63,217 nucleotides of DNA. Source: Arthrobacter sp. (GTDB taxonomy: Bacteria; Actinomycetota; Actinomycetes; Actinomycetales; Micrococcaceae). Below are positions 35,049-42,725 of the stretch, piece after piece (the stretch's first letter is position 1; every line of letters begins with the position of its first letter). The stretch spans positions 1 to 63,217 of the forward strand of contig NZ_JAUNVV010000010.1 in NCBI RefSeq assembly GCF_030540645.1, in the 5' to 3' direction. Position numbers and translations under genes: made by a program. The notes below the pieces were generated by a model. It had not been told where the DNA came from. It saw nothing but the letters and a program-made list of their open reading frames with translations, and ran no database searches.

Positions 35049-37256
35049 CTAGCCCCGGGGCAGGCCAAGGATGCGCTCGGCGATGACATTGAGCTGGATT
35101 TCAACCGTGCCGCCGCCAATGAGGACCTGCGGCACCCCCAGCAGCCCTGTCACCGCGTCCCCCGGCGCCTGCGCAAACAGGGCTGCCGGGCCGGCCAGTT
35201 GCAGAACCCGGGTGGCGGCTTCGCGGGAGAGCCGGGCGTGGGCAACCTTGGCGAGGGAGGAGCCTGCGCCGGGCTGGAGTCCGTTGACCTGGCGCAGGGT
35301 TTCACGCAGGTTCAGCGCGCCAATGGCGGAGCTGACCGCCAAAATGCGGCCCAGTGCCGCATAGGCCTCGTCGGCGGCGCCCGCATAACCGCCGTCGTGG
35401 ATGAGCTGGCGCAGTGACTCTTCGGTTCCGGCAGAAACGCCGGAGGAGATCTGGGTGCGCTCATTCTGCAGCGTGGTGGCCGTAATGCGCCAGCCCTGGC
35501 CCGGTTCGCCCAGCAGCAAGGCGTCCGGGACGAACACGGAGTCCAGGAACACCTCGTTGAATTCGGCGTCGCCCGTGGACTGCTTCAGCGGCCGGATGTC
35601 CACGCCCTTGGCGCGCATGTCAACGAGGAAGTAGCTCAGGCCCTTGTGCTTGGGCACGTCGGCGTCGGTGCGTGCCAGGCAGATGCCCCAGTCCGCCTCG
35701 TGGGCCCCGGAGGTCCAGACCTTTTGCCCCTTCAGTTCCCAGCCGCCGTCGACCTTCACGGCGCGGGTGGACAGGCCGGCGAGGTCGGAGCCGGCGCCGG
35801 GCTCGGAGAACAGCTGGCACCAGATGAGCTCACCGCGCAGGGTAGGGAGGGCGAACTGTTCCTTCACCTTCTCGCTGCCGTAGGCGAGGATGGTGGGCAT
35901 GGCCCATTCGCCGATGACCGACGAGGGCTGGACCAGGTTCCGCCGGGCATATTCCTGCGCGATGACCACCTGCTCCGCGGGGCTTGCACCGAGGCCGTAC
36001 GGGGCCGGCCAGTGCGGGGCTGCAAGGCCGTTTTCGGCCAGGAAGGTGCGTTGCGAGCCGCGGGAATTCCAGCGCCCGCCGTCATGCTCGTTGGTCAGGG
36101 TGCAGGCTTCGTCAAGGAGCGCGCCGATGCGCCGGCGGAAGGCGGGATCTTCATCCGGGAGTTCAATGTCGATGCGGCGGTCCAAGTCCAGTGCAACGCG
36201 GCCCAGGGCTGCCGCGCGGGTGCTGCCAGCATCCACCTGCGCGGCCAGCGTGATGGCGCGGCGCAGGTACAGGTGGGCTTCGTGCTCCCAGGTGTAGCCA
36301 ATGCCGCCAAAGATGGTGACGGCCTCCGTCAGCGCGTCCACCGCAGGGACAATGCCCGCTTCAATGGCGGAGCCGGCGGCGAGCGCCTGCTGGTCGGCGT
36401 CCTGGTCCATGGCCACCAGCGCCGACCAGGCGGCAGCAGTGGCCAGTTCGGAGGTGATCAGCAGGTTGGCGCACTTGTGCTTGACGGCCTGGAAGGAGCC
36501 CACCGGCTTGCCAAACTGTTCACGGATCTTGACGTACTCCGTGGTGGCTTCCACTGCCCAGCGCATGATACCCGCGGCCTCTGCAGCGAGCAGGCCGGCC
36601 TGCAGGGTTTGAACCAGCTGCTCGTCGAGGCCCGTCAGGACGTCATTGGCTTCGATGGCCAGGCCTTCCAGGATGAGGGTGCCGGCATCGCGGGTCAGGT
36701 CCGTGCAGTTGCCGGCAGTTTTGGACAGGCCCGCACTCCCTGCGTCAACGAGTGCAAAGCGGGTTGCCGTCCCGTCGTTGAATCCGACAACGAGCCATTC
36801 GGCCGAAAGCAGCGACGCCACTTCCGTGCGTCCGTTCAGAGTCCAGCCTTCGTCGTGGGCGGTGGCGGTGATGGCAGAGGAGGGCATGACCAGGGCCCCG
36901 GTGGCGCCCTCGGCGAAGATGTCCATGCCGTGCGTGGAGGCCTTGCATTCGTCGGCTCCCGCCACTGCCGCACTGGCCAGGACGGTGGATACATAGGGCC
37001 CGGGCACCAGACGGCGCCCAAACTCTTCCACCACGATCGCAGTGTCGGCAACACTGCCGCCCTGCCCACCGCGTTCCTCGCTGATGTGTAGGGAGTGGAG
37101 CCCGTTATCCACCAGCTCGGCCCAGTGTGCGGGGCGGCCTCCTGCGCCGTAAGTGTCAAATAGTTCGCGCGTTTGCAGGATGTCGGCGAACCGATCTGCA
37201 AATTCGGCAACAGCGGCAGCCAGATCGGCGTGCTCTTCGGTGAGGGACAACGGCAT
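35049..37256 (-). CDS. Two-module acyl-CoA dehydrogenase (FadE34-like)
   Basis: A 735-aa protein containing two acyl-CoA dehydrogenase modules in one chain, about 1-350 and 370-735. The N-terminal module (LTEEHADLAAAVAEFADRF, SEERGGQGGSVADTAIVVEEFGRR) and C-terminal module (GEWAMPTILAYGSEKVKEQFALP, WCQLFSEPGAGSDLAGL, GQKVWTSGAHEADWGICLARTD) are both well preserved. In steroid degraders heteromeric FadE pairs or fused FadE34 dehydrogenate side-chain acyl-CoAs. Mycobacterial fadE34 is beside kstR, and a KstR-like gene is in this cluster. The operator palindrome is 74 nt upstream. Electrons would go to EtfBA, encoded 10 kb downstream in the same direction. Confidence 0.9.
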   Translation of the reverse strand: MPLSLTEEHADLAAAVAEFADRFADILQTRELFDTYGAGGRPAHWAELVDNGLHSLHISEERGGQGGSVADTAIVVEEFGRRLVPGPYVSTVLASAAVAGADECKASTHGMDIFAEGATGALVMPSSAITATAHDEGWTLNGRTEVASLLSAEWLVVGFNDGTATRFALVDAGSAGLSKTAGNCTDLTRDAGTLILEGLAIEANDVLTGLDEQLVQTLQAGLLAAEAAGIMRWAVEATTEYVKIREQFGKPVGSFQAVKHKCANLLITSELATAAAWSALVAMDQDADQQALAAGSAIEAGIVPAVDALTEAVTIFGGIGYTWEHEAHLYLRRAITLAAQVDAGSTRAAALGRVALDLDRRIDIELPDEDPAFRRRIGALLDEACTLTNEHDGGRWNSRGSQRTFLAENGLAAPHWPAPYGLGASPAEQVVIAQEYARRNLVQPSSVIGEWAMPTILAYGSEKVKEQFALPTLRGELIWCQLFSEPGAGSDLAGLSTRAVKVDGGWELKGQKVWTSGAHEADWGICLARTDADVPKHKGLSYFLVDMRAKGVDIRPLKQSTGDAEFNEVFLDSVFVPDALLLGEPGQGWRITATTLQNERTQISSGVSAGTEESLRQLIHDGGYAGAADEAYAALGRILAVSSAIGALNLRETLRQVNGLQPGAGSSLAKVAHARLSREAATRVLQLAGPAALFAQAPGDAVTGLLGVPQVLIGGGTVEIQLNVIAERILGLPRG

Positions 37257-37329
37257 CTAATCACTCCAAAATCACGGACGAACCCTCACGGAAGGGAGGT
37301 GTACGGTCCAACAGGATGTTTATTAACTG

Positions 37330-37346
37330 AAACTAGACTCTAGTTT
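37330..37346. promoter_or_regulatory. TetR-type operator, perfect palindrome before the dehydrogenase gene
   Basis: AAACTAGACTCTAGTTT is an 8-bp perfect inverted repeat around one C. It is 74 nt upstream of the dehydrogenase start and 13/17 identical to a site before maoC-etfBA. It is the expected size for a TetR dimer site. Confidence 0.72.
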
Positions 37347-37579
37347 AAGTTTGTGACTTGGGCAACAGTTTTTTGAAATTAGGTTCTAAAATATTTTTTG
37401 CACCCCGGGGCCGTCGTTACGGGAAGGCTTGCAGGAGCCCTAGTTGCTCTCCATCCCATGCCACAGCAAAAGCACTTGTTCGAACATTCCTCCATGATGC
37501 AGAACAGAAAAGCCACTCTTTGTCACTTGTTCACTCGATTACACACGAAACCTTCATGTTTGCTTGACCGCAAGCGTCT

Positions 37580-37601
37580 GTTCATGAATGATTCACAACT
37601 A
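37580..37601 (+). promoter_or_regulatory. Possible two-unit PHO box before the nuclease/nucleotidase gene
   Basis: GTTCATGAATG (37580-37590) and ATTCACAACTA (37591-37601) are adjacent 11-bp units with TTCA in register, the same spacing as the 2365-2408 array. No further clear unit flanks them. The rest of the 486-nt gap between the two divergent genes is A+T-rich and holds the operator and an inverted repeat but no other gene I can support. Confidence 0.4.
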
Positions 37602-37602
37602 T

Positions 37603-37619
37603 GTGTTTGGCTCAAACAC
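37603..37619. promoter_or_regulatory. 17-bp inverted repeat upstream of the nuclease/nucleotidase gene
   Basis: GTGTTTG and CAAACAC flank GCT exactly. It lies 124 nt before the start codon and directly after the possible PHO box. It could be an operator or a leader hairpin; the regulator is unknown. Confidence 0.45.
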
Positions 37620-37742
37620 GTACCTTGCAGGGTTGGTCGGGGACCACACTTTTGCTGCTTCTTGAGAGCTCCTCCAGCTGATAACTGCGGTTCATCATCA
37701 CTCACGGCACAACGACGTGCCACACTTTCGAGAGTTGGAGAC

Positions 37743-40700
37743 ATGACGAGCAATAACTTCATCAAGGCAGGACTGGGGGCGGTCCTGGCCTTTGGTTTGG
37801 CAGTGGCCCCTCTGGCGATGGCCCCGGCCCTGGCCACAGACGACCCGGCGGCACCGGCGGCCGCAGCCGCACCGGCGGCACCACATGTGGTCATCAACGA
37901 GGCTTATCTCAACGGCGGCAGCGCGAACGCGGCGTACCAAAACAAGTTCGTTGAACTGTACAACCCCACCGATGCGGACATCAGCCTCTCCGGTTGGTCA
38001 TTGCAGTACCGGCCCAGCGGCGGGGAGGGCAAACCCGGCAATGTAGCCGTCTTGGAAGGCACGATCAAGGCCGGTGGCTATTTTCTGATCAACGGCGGCT
38101 CCAACGCCGCGAACGGTCGGGAGCTGCCACCAACGGACTACACCGGGACCACCATCAACCCCGCCGGTGCCGGAGGGACCATCATCCTGTCCGACCAGGC
38201 CGCGGCACTGTTTCCCTTGGCCACGGGCTCATTGGTCGGAACCGCAAACATTGTTGATCTTCTGGGCTATGGCTCGTCCAATACGTTTGAAACTGCGGCC
38301 TCCACGGCAGCCAGCGTCACCACGTCGCTGAACCGCACGGAGTTCGACGACACCGACAACAACGCGGTGGACTTCGTCAAGGAAGCCCCGAGCCCCACAG
38401 GCACAAAGGGAGGGGATGCGCCCCTCCCGGAACCGGGTGATTCCGGCAACAAGACCATCGCTGAGATCCAGGGCGAAGGTGCAGCCAGCCCGCTGGTCGG
38501 CACCACTGTCACCACCAAAGGCCTTGTCACCGCTGCCTATCCCACAGGCGGTTTCAACGGTTATTTCATCCAGACACCAGGCACCGGCGGAGACCTTGAT
38601 CTCGCAACCCACAAAGCCTCCAACGGCGTGTTCGTATACTCCCCGGCTACCGTGGCGTCCGTCAAGGTCGGCGACTACGTCCAAGTGAGTGGTCTCATCA
38701 AGGAATTTGGCAATCCCGGCGACACCAATCCGACCACGGAGATCGACGTACCTGCCGGTGGCATGACACCCCTGACCGATGTGGTTGAGGCCGTCAAGGC
38801 CGCCGTCATCGCCGTTCCGGCCACCGACGCTGGACGCGAAACTCTAGAAGGCATGCTGGTGGCCCCACAGGGTGAGTTCACCATCACCGACAATTACTCG
38901 CTGAACAACTATGGCGAAGTGGGCCTCGCCACGGGAACCACTCCCCTGGTCCAGCCCACGGCCGTGGCGCCCTTCGGTTCGGCCGAGTACACGGCCGTGG
39001 TTGCCGACAACGCTGCCCGCGCCATCAAGCTCGACGACGGCGCCAGCACCAACTTCCTCAGCCCGGCAGGTTCTTTGAATCACCTGCCATGGCTGAGCCA
39101 GGGTACACCGATGCGGGTGGGTTCGAGCTCGGAATTTATCGCCCCGGTCATTTTTGACAACCGGAACAACGCCTACAAGTTCCAGCCCCTGGAAGCCCTC
39201 ACCCCAGAAAATGCCGGGGTAGTGCAGCCGATCACGTTCGGCAACACCCGTCCGGCGGCACCGAATACCGTTGGCGGGAACTTGAAGGTTGCCTCGTTCA
39301 ATGTGGAGAACTACTTCCCCACCACGGGCGATCAAAACCCGAACTGCCAGTTCTACACCGACTTCGACGGCAACAAGATCACTGTCAAGGGCGGCTGCCT
39401 TCAGCGCGGGGCCGCCGATGCACAGAACCTCAAGCGCCAGCAGGACAAGATCGTGGCCGGCATCAACGCTTCCGGTGCGGATGTGCTTTCGCTGGAGGAA
39501 ATTGAAAACTCCGCCAAATTCGGCGAGGACCGCGACAATGCCCTGTCCGTCCTGGTGTCAGCCCTCAACGATCAGGCACCGGGCACCTGGGACTACGCCC
39601 GCTCGCCGGCAGCTCGTCCGGCCCTGGCAGATGAGGACGTCATCCGCACGGCCTACATCTACAAGAAGAGCACGGCCGAGCCTGTTGGCGACTCCGTCAT
39701 TTTGGACGATGCGGCCTTCACCGGCATTGCCCGGCAGCCGCTGGCACAGGCGTTCAAGCCTGTTGGCACCCCGGACTCCGCCAAGGTCCTGCTCATTGTG
39801 AACCACTTTAAATCCAAGGGTTCGGCACTGCCCGGAGATACCGACCAGGGCCAGGGGAACTCCAACTTGGCCCGCACCGCCCAGGCCGAAGCCTTGGTGA
39901 AGTTCTCCACTGAACTGCAGCAGTCCCAGTCCACCGACAAGGTGCTGCTCATGGGCGACTTCAACGCCTATGGTTTTGAAGATCCCATCAAGGTCATGAC
40001 CGACGCCGGTTACGTGGACCAGGATCCCAAGACCGGAAAGCACTCGTACAGCTACGGCGGCATGGTCGGTTCCCTGGACCACATACTTGCCTCCCCCGCT
40101 GCGGAAGCAGCTGTCACGGGCGCGGATATTTGGAACATCAACTCGCCCGAGTCCGTGGCCATGAACTACAGCCGGTACAACTACAACGCCACCAACTTCT
40201 ATGAACCAAATCAGTTCGCCGCTTCCGACCACGACCCCGTCATTGTCGGGTTGAACCTGGTAGCAACCTCGGACACCAAGGAAATCAACCTCCTGAACAT
40301 CAATGACTTCCACGGACGCATCGACAACAACACGGTGAAGTTTGCCGGTACGGTGGAGCAGCTGCGCGCAGCCGCAGGCTCTTCCAACACGGCATTCCTG
40401 TCCGCCGGCGACAACATCGGTGCCAGCGTGTTTGCCTCGGCTTCACAGCAGGATACGCCCACCATCGATGTGCTGAACGCGCTGGGACTTGAGGCGTCCG
40501 CCGTCGGAAATCATGAGTTCGACAAGGGCTTCGCGGACCTGGACGGGCGCATCCGGACTGCTGCCAACTGGGATTATCTCGGTGCCAACGTGTACGCCAA
40601 GGGCACCACCACCCCGGTGCTCGACGAGTACAAGATCCTCACGGTGAACGGCGTGAAGGTCGCCGTCATCGGCGTTCTCACGGAAGAGACGCCCACCTTG

Positions 40701-42530
40701 GTGACTCCATCCGGGATTTCCATGCTGGAGTTCGGAAACCCCGTTGAGGCAGTGAACCGCGTGGCCAAGAAGATCACCGACGGCCAGCTCGCCGATGTCA
40801 TTGTGGCCGAATTCCATGAAGGTGCCGGTGAGGGGACACCCAACGGCGCAACCTTCGAACAGGAACTCGCTGGCGGTGGCGCGTTTGCCGACATCGTTGA
40901 GAACACCAGCGCTTCGGTCAACGTGATCTTCACGGGCCACACGCACAAGCAGTATGCGTGGGACGCACCCATCCCCGGCGTTCCCGCGAACGCAGCCTTG
41001 AAAACCCGCCCCATCCTGCAGACCGGCAGCTACGGCGAATTCATCGGCCAAGTCAAGCTCACAGTGGATGCCACAACCAACGCTGTCCTCTCCTACACGC
41101 AGGGCAATGTGCCGCGCACCACGGACGACGACGCCGCGCTGGCGGCCGAGTTCCCGCGCGTGGCCGAGGTTCAGACCATCGTTGAGAAGGCACTGGCCGA
41201 CGCAAAGGTGGCGGGAAGCGTCCCGGTAGGCGAGATCACCGCCGACATCACCACAGCGCAGACGTTCGATCCGGTCACAGGCAAGTACTCCCGTGACGAC
41301 CGCGCCAACGAATCTGCACTGGGCAACCTGGTGGGCGATGCCCTCCTGGACGCGCTCAAGGCGGAGCAGACTGGCGGAGCCGAGATCGGCGTCGTCAATC
41401 CCGGCGGGCTGCGCGCGGACCTTTTGTACAAGAACGAAGGCTTCCCGGACGGCATGGTCACCTACGCCCAAGCCAATGCGGTGCTTCCGTTCGTGAACAA
41501 CCTGTGGACCACCTCCCTCACGGGAGCCCAGGTGAAGACCATGCTCGAGCAGCAGTGGCAAACCAATGCGGACGGCACCATCCCCAGCCGTCCGTTCCTG
41601 AATCTGGGGCTGTCCTCCAACGTGGACTACACCTACGATTCCACCCGCGAGCTCGGCGACCACATCACCTCCGTGGTCATCAACGGTGCGCCACTGGATC
41701 TTCAGCGCTCCTACCGTGTGGGAACGTTCAGCTTCCTGGCAACGGGCGGCGACAACTTCCGCATCTTCACCCAAGGTGCCAACACGAAGGATTCCGGTCT
41801 CATTGACCGCGACGCCTGGATTGCCTACCTCAGCGAGAAGTCGGTCATCGCACCCATTGCACCGGACTTCTCCCGTCGCGGTGTGGACGTCATCGAGGCT
41901 CCGGCCACGGTCACCGAAGGCCAGAACGTTACGGTGGGGCTGGCGAAGCTCGACCTGACGTCGCTCGGGGCACCGGACTCAACGGAAGTCACGCTCCGGT
42001 ATGAACCGTCCGGAAGCGGCGGCGGGACTGGTTTTGCCGTGTTGGCTGCAGCCGTCCTGCCATCCGAACTTGGCACGTTCCCGGTCACCGACGGTTCGGC
42101 CACGCTGACCTTCATGGTCCCCGAGGAGCTCAACGCCGGACGCTTCACCATCACTACCGACGGCGGCACCTACGCCCGACTGCCGATCACCATCCCGGTG
42201 ACGGCCGACGCCGGAACACCCACGCCGACGGCGACCGCAACCGGCACACCTACGGCGACCGGGACGGGCACGGCGACGCCGACCGGAAGTACGACGTCGC
42301 CACCCACCACCCCGGCTACTCAGTCCCCTGCAGCGACCTCAACCACGGGCGGTACTGGCAACGGGGCTGGTAACGGCAATGTTGCAGGCAACGGGGCGGG
42401 TGGCGGCTCGGACAACCTGGCCTCCACCGGTGCCACCTCGCTTCCGCTGGGGATAGGCGCCCTGGTGCTGTTGGGTGCTGGCGCTGCAGTTGCCATGGCA
42501 TCCCGCCGCAGAGCAGCAGCACGCCACTAG
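37743..42530 (+). CDS. Wall-anchored ExeM/NucH nuclease fused to a UshA-like 5'-nucleotidase
   Basis: A secreted protein of 1595 aa. A signal peptide ends near ALA-TDDPA; a lamin-tail domain follows (VVINEAYLNGGSANAAYQNKF), then an endonuclease/exonuclease/phosphatase module (VASFNVENYFPT, LSLEEIENS, LIVNHFKSKGSAL, SDHDPVIVG), then a metallophosphatase (INDFHGRIDNN, FLSAGDNIGAS, GNHEFDKGF, FTGHTHKQYAW) and its 5'-nucleotidase C-terminal domain (VNPGGLRADLL). A Thr/Pro linker and Gly-rich spacer lead to the sorting signal LASTG (1559-1563), a hydrophobic helix and basic tail. It would digest extracellular DNA and dephosphorylate the nucleotides at the wall. The ATG at 37743 follows GGAG; the frame is open far upstream. 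Confidence 0.93.
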   Translation: MTSNNFIKAGLGAVLAFGLAVAPLAMAPALATDDPAAPAAAAAPAAPHVVINEAYLNGGSANAAYQNKFVELYNPTDADISLSGWSLQYRPSGGEGKPGNVAVLEGTIKAGGYFLINGGSNAANGRELPPTDYTGTTINPAGAGGTIILSDQAAALFPLATGSLVGTANIVDLLGYGSSNTFETAASTAASVTTSLNRTEFDDTDNNAVDFVKEAPSPTGTKGGDAPLPEPGDSGNKTIAEIQGEGAASPLVGTTVTTKGLVTAAYPTGGFNGYFIQTPGTGGDLDLATHKASNGVFVYSPATVASVKVGDYVQVSGLIKEFGNPGDTNPTTEIDVPAGGMTPLTDVVEAVKAAVIAVPATDAGRETLEGMLVAPQGEFTITDNYSLNNYGEVGLATGTTPLVQPTAVAPFGSAEYTAVVADNAARAIKLDDGASTNFLSPAGSLNHLPWLSQGTPMRVGSSSEFIAPVIFDNRNNAYKFQPLEALTPENAGVVQPITFGNTRPAAPNTVGGNLKVASFNVENYFPTTGDQNPNCQFYTDFDGNKITVKGGCLQRGAADAQNLKRQQDKIVAGINASGADVLSLEEIENSAKFGEDRDNALSVLVSALNDQAPGTWDYARSPAARPALADEDVIRTAYIYKKSTAEPVGDSVILDDAAFTGIARQPLAQAFKPVGTPDSAKVLLIVNHFKSKGSALPGDTDQGQGNSNLARTAQAEALVKFSTELQQSQSTDKVLLMGDFNAYGFEDPIKVMTDAGYVDQDPKTGKHSYSYGGMVGSLDHILASPAAEAAVTGADIWNINSPESVAMNYSRYNYNATNFYEPNQFAASDHDPVIVGLNLVATSDTKEINLLNINDFHGRIDNNTVKFAGTVEQLRAAAGSSNTAFLSAGDNIGASVFASASQQDTPTIDVLNALGLEASAVGNHEFDKGFADLDGRIRTAANWDYLGANVYAKGTTTPVLDEYKILTVNGVKVAVIGVLTEETPTLVTPSGISMLEFGNPVEAVNRVAKKITDGQLADVIVAEFHEGAGEGTPNGATFEQELAGGGAFADIVENTSASVNVIFTGHTHKQYAWDAPIPGVPANAALKTRPILQTGSYGEFIGQVKLTVDATTNAVLSYTQGNVPRTTDDDAALAAEFPRVAEVQTIVEKALADAKVAGSVPVGEITADITTAQTFDPVTGKYSRDDRANESALGNLVGDALLDALKAEQTGGAEIGVVNPGGLRADLLYKNEGFPDGMVTYAQANAVLPFVNNLWTTSLTGAQVKTMLEQQWQTNADGTIPSRPFLNLGLSSNVDYTYDSTRELGDHITSVVINGAPLDLQRSYRVGTFSFLATGGDNFRIFTQGANTKDSGLIDRDAWIAYLSEKSVIAPIAPDFSRRGVDVIEAPATVTEGQNVTVGLAKLDLTSLGAPDSTEVTLRYEPSGSGGGTGFAVLAAAVLPSELGTFPVTDGSATLTFMVPEELNAGRFTITTDGGTYARLPITIPVTADAGTPTPTATATGTPTATGTGTATPTGSTTSPPTTPATQSPAATSTTGGTGNGAGNGNVAGNGAGGGSDNLASTGATSLPLGIGALVLLGAGAAVAMASRRRAAARH

Positions 42531-42571
42531 AGTTGGCAGTTCCCTGGGCATATTGACCCAGTGCAGCAATA

Positions 42572-42614
42572 AAATGGCCATCCGTCGCGAAACCCGCAGC
42601 GGATGGCCATTTTG
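42572..42614 (+). terminator. Terminator after the wall-anchored nuclease
   Basis: A 14-bp perfect stem (42572-42585 with 42601-42614) ends in TTTTG. The A run on the other side lets it work for the convergent FAD-protein gene too. Confidence 0.82.
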
Positions 42615-42627
42615 TGTCAGCCGTATT

Positions 42628-42703
42628 GCAGGAGCGTCCTGGAAATGGACGCTAAAGCTGCAGGAGGGTCGTGGGAAAGAACCCCAAAGCTGCAGGAGCG
42701 TCG
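42628..42703. repeat. Imperfect 32-bp tandem repeat
   Basis: Units at 42628-42659 and 42660-42691 both start TGCAGGAG and end CCCAAAGC or GCTAAAGC, and a third partial unit begins at 42692 (TGCAGGAGCGTC). They lie between the terminator and the convergent gene. Nothing else is seen in this 195-nt gap. Confidence 0.6.
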
Positions 42704-42725
42704 GTGGGCGGGTGGGGGGCGGCGC

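Noticed and set aside
37476..37490. GTTCGAAC palindrome as a LexA site
   Set aside because: Lacks the spaced CGAAC/GTTCG layout of an SOS box and no SOS gene follows.
37398..37742. 115-codon extension of the nuclease/nucleotidase gene
   Set aside because: It precedes the signal peptide and contains regulatory-looking DNA; the start with GGAG at 37743 is clear.
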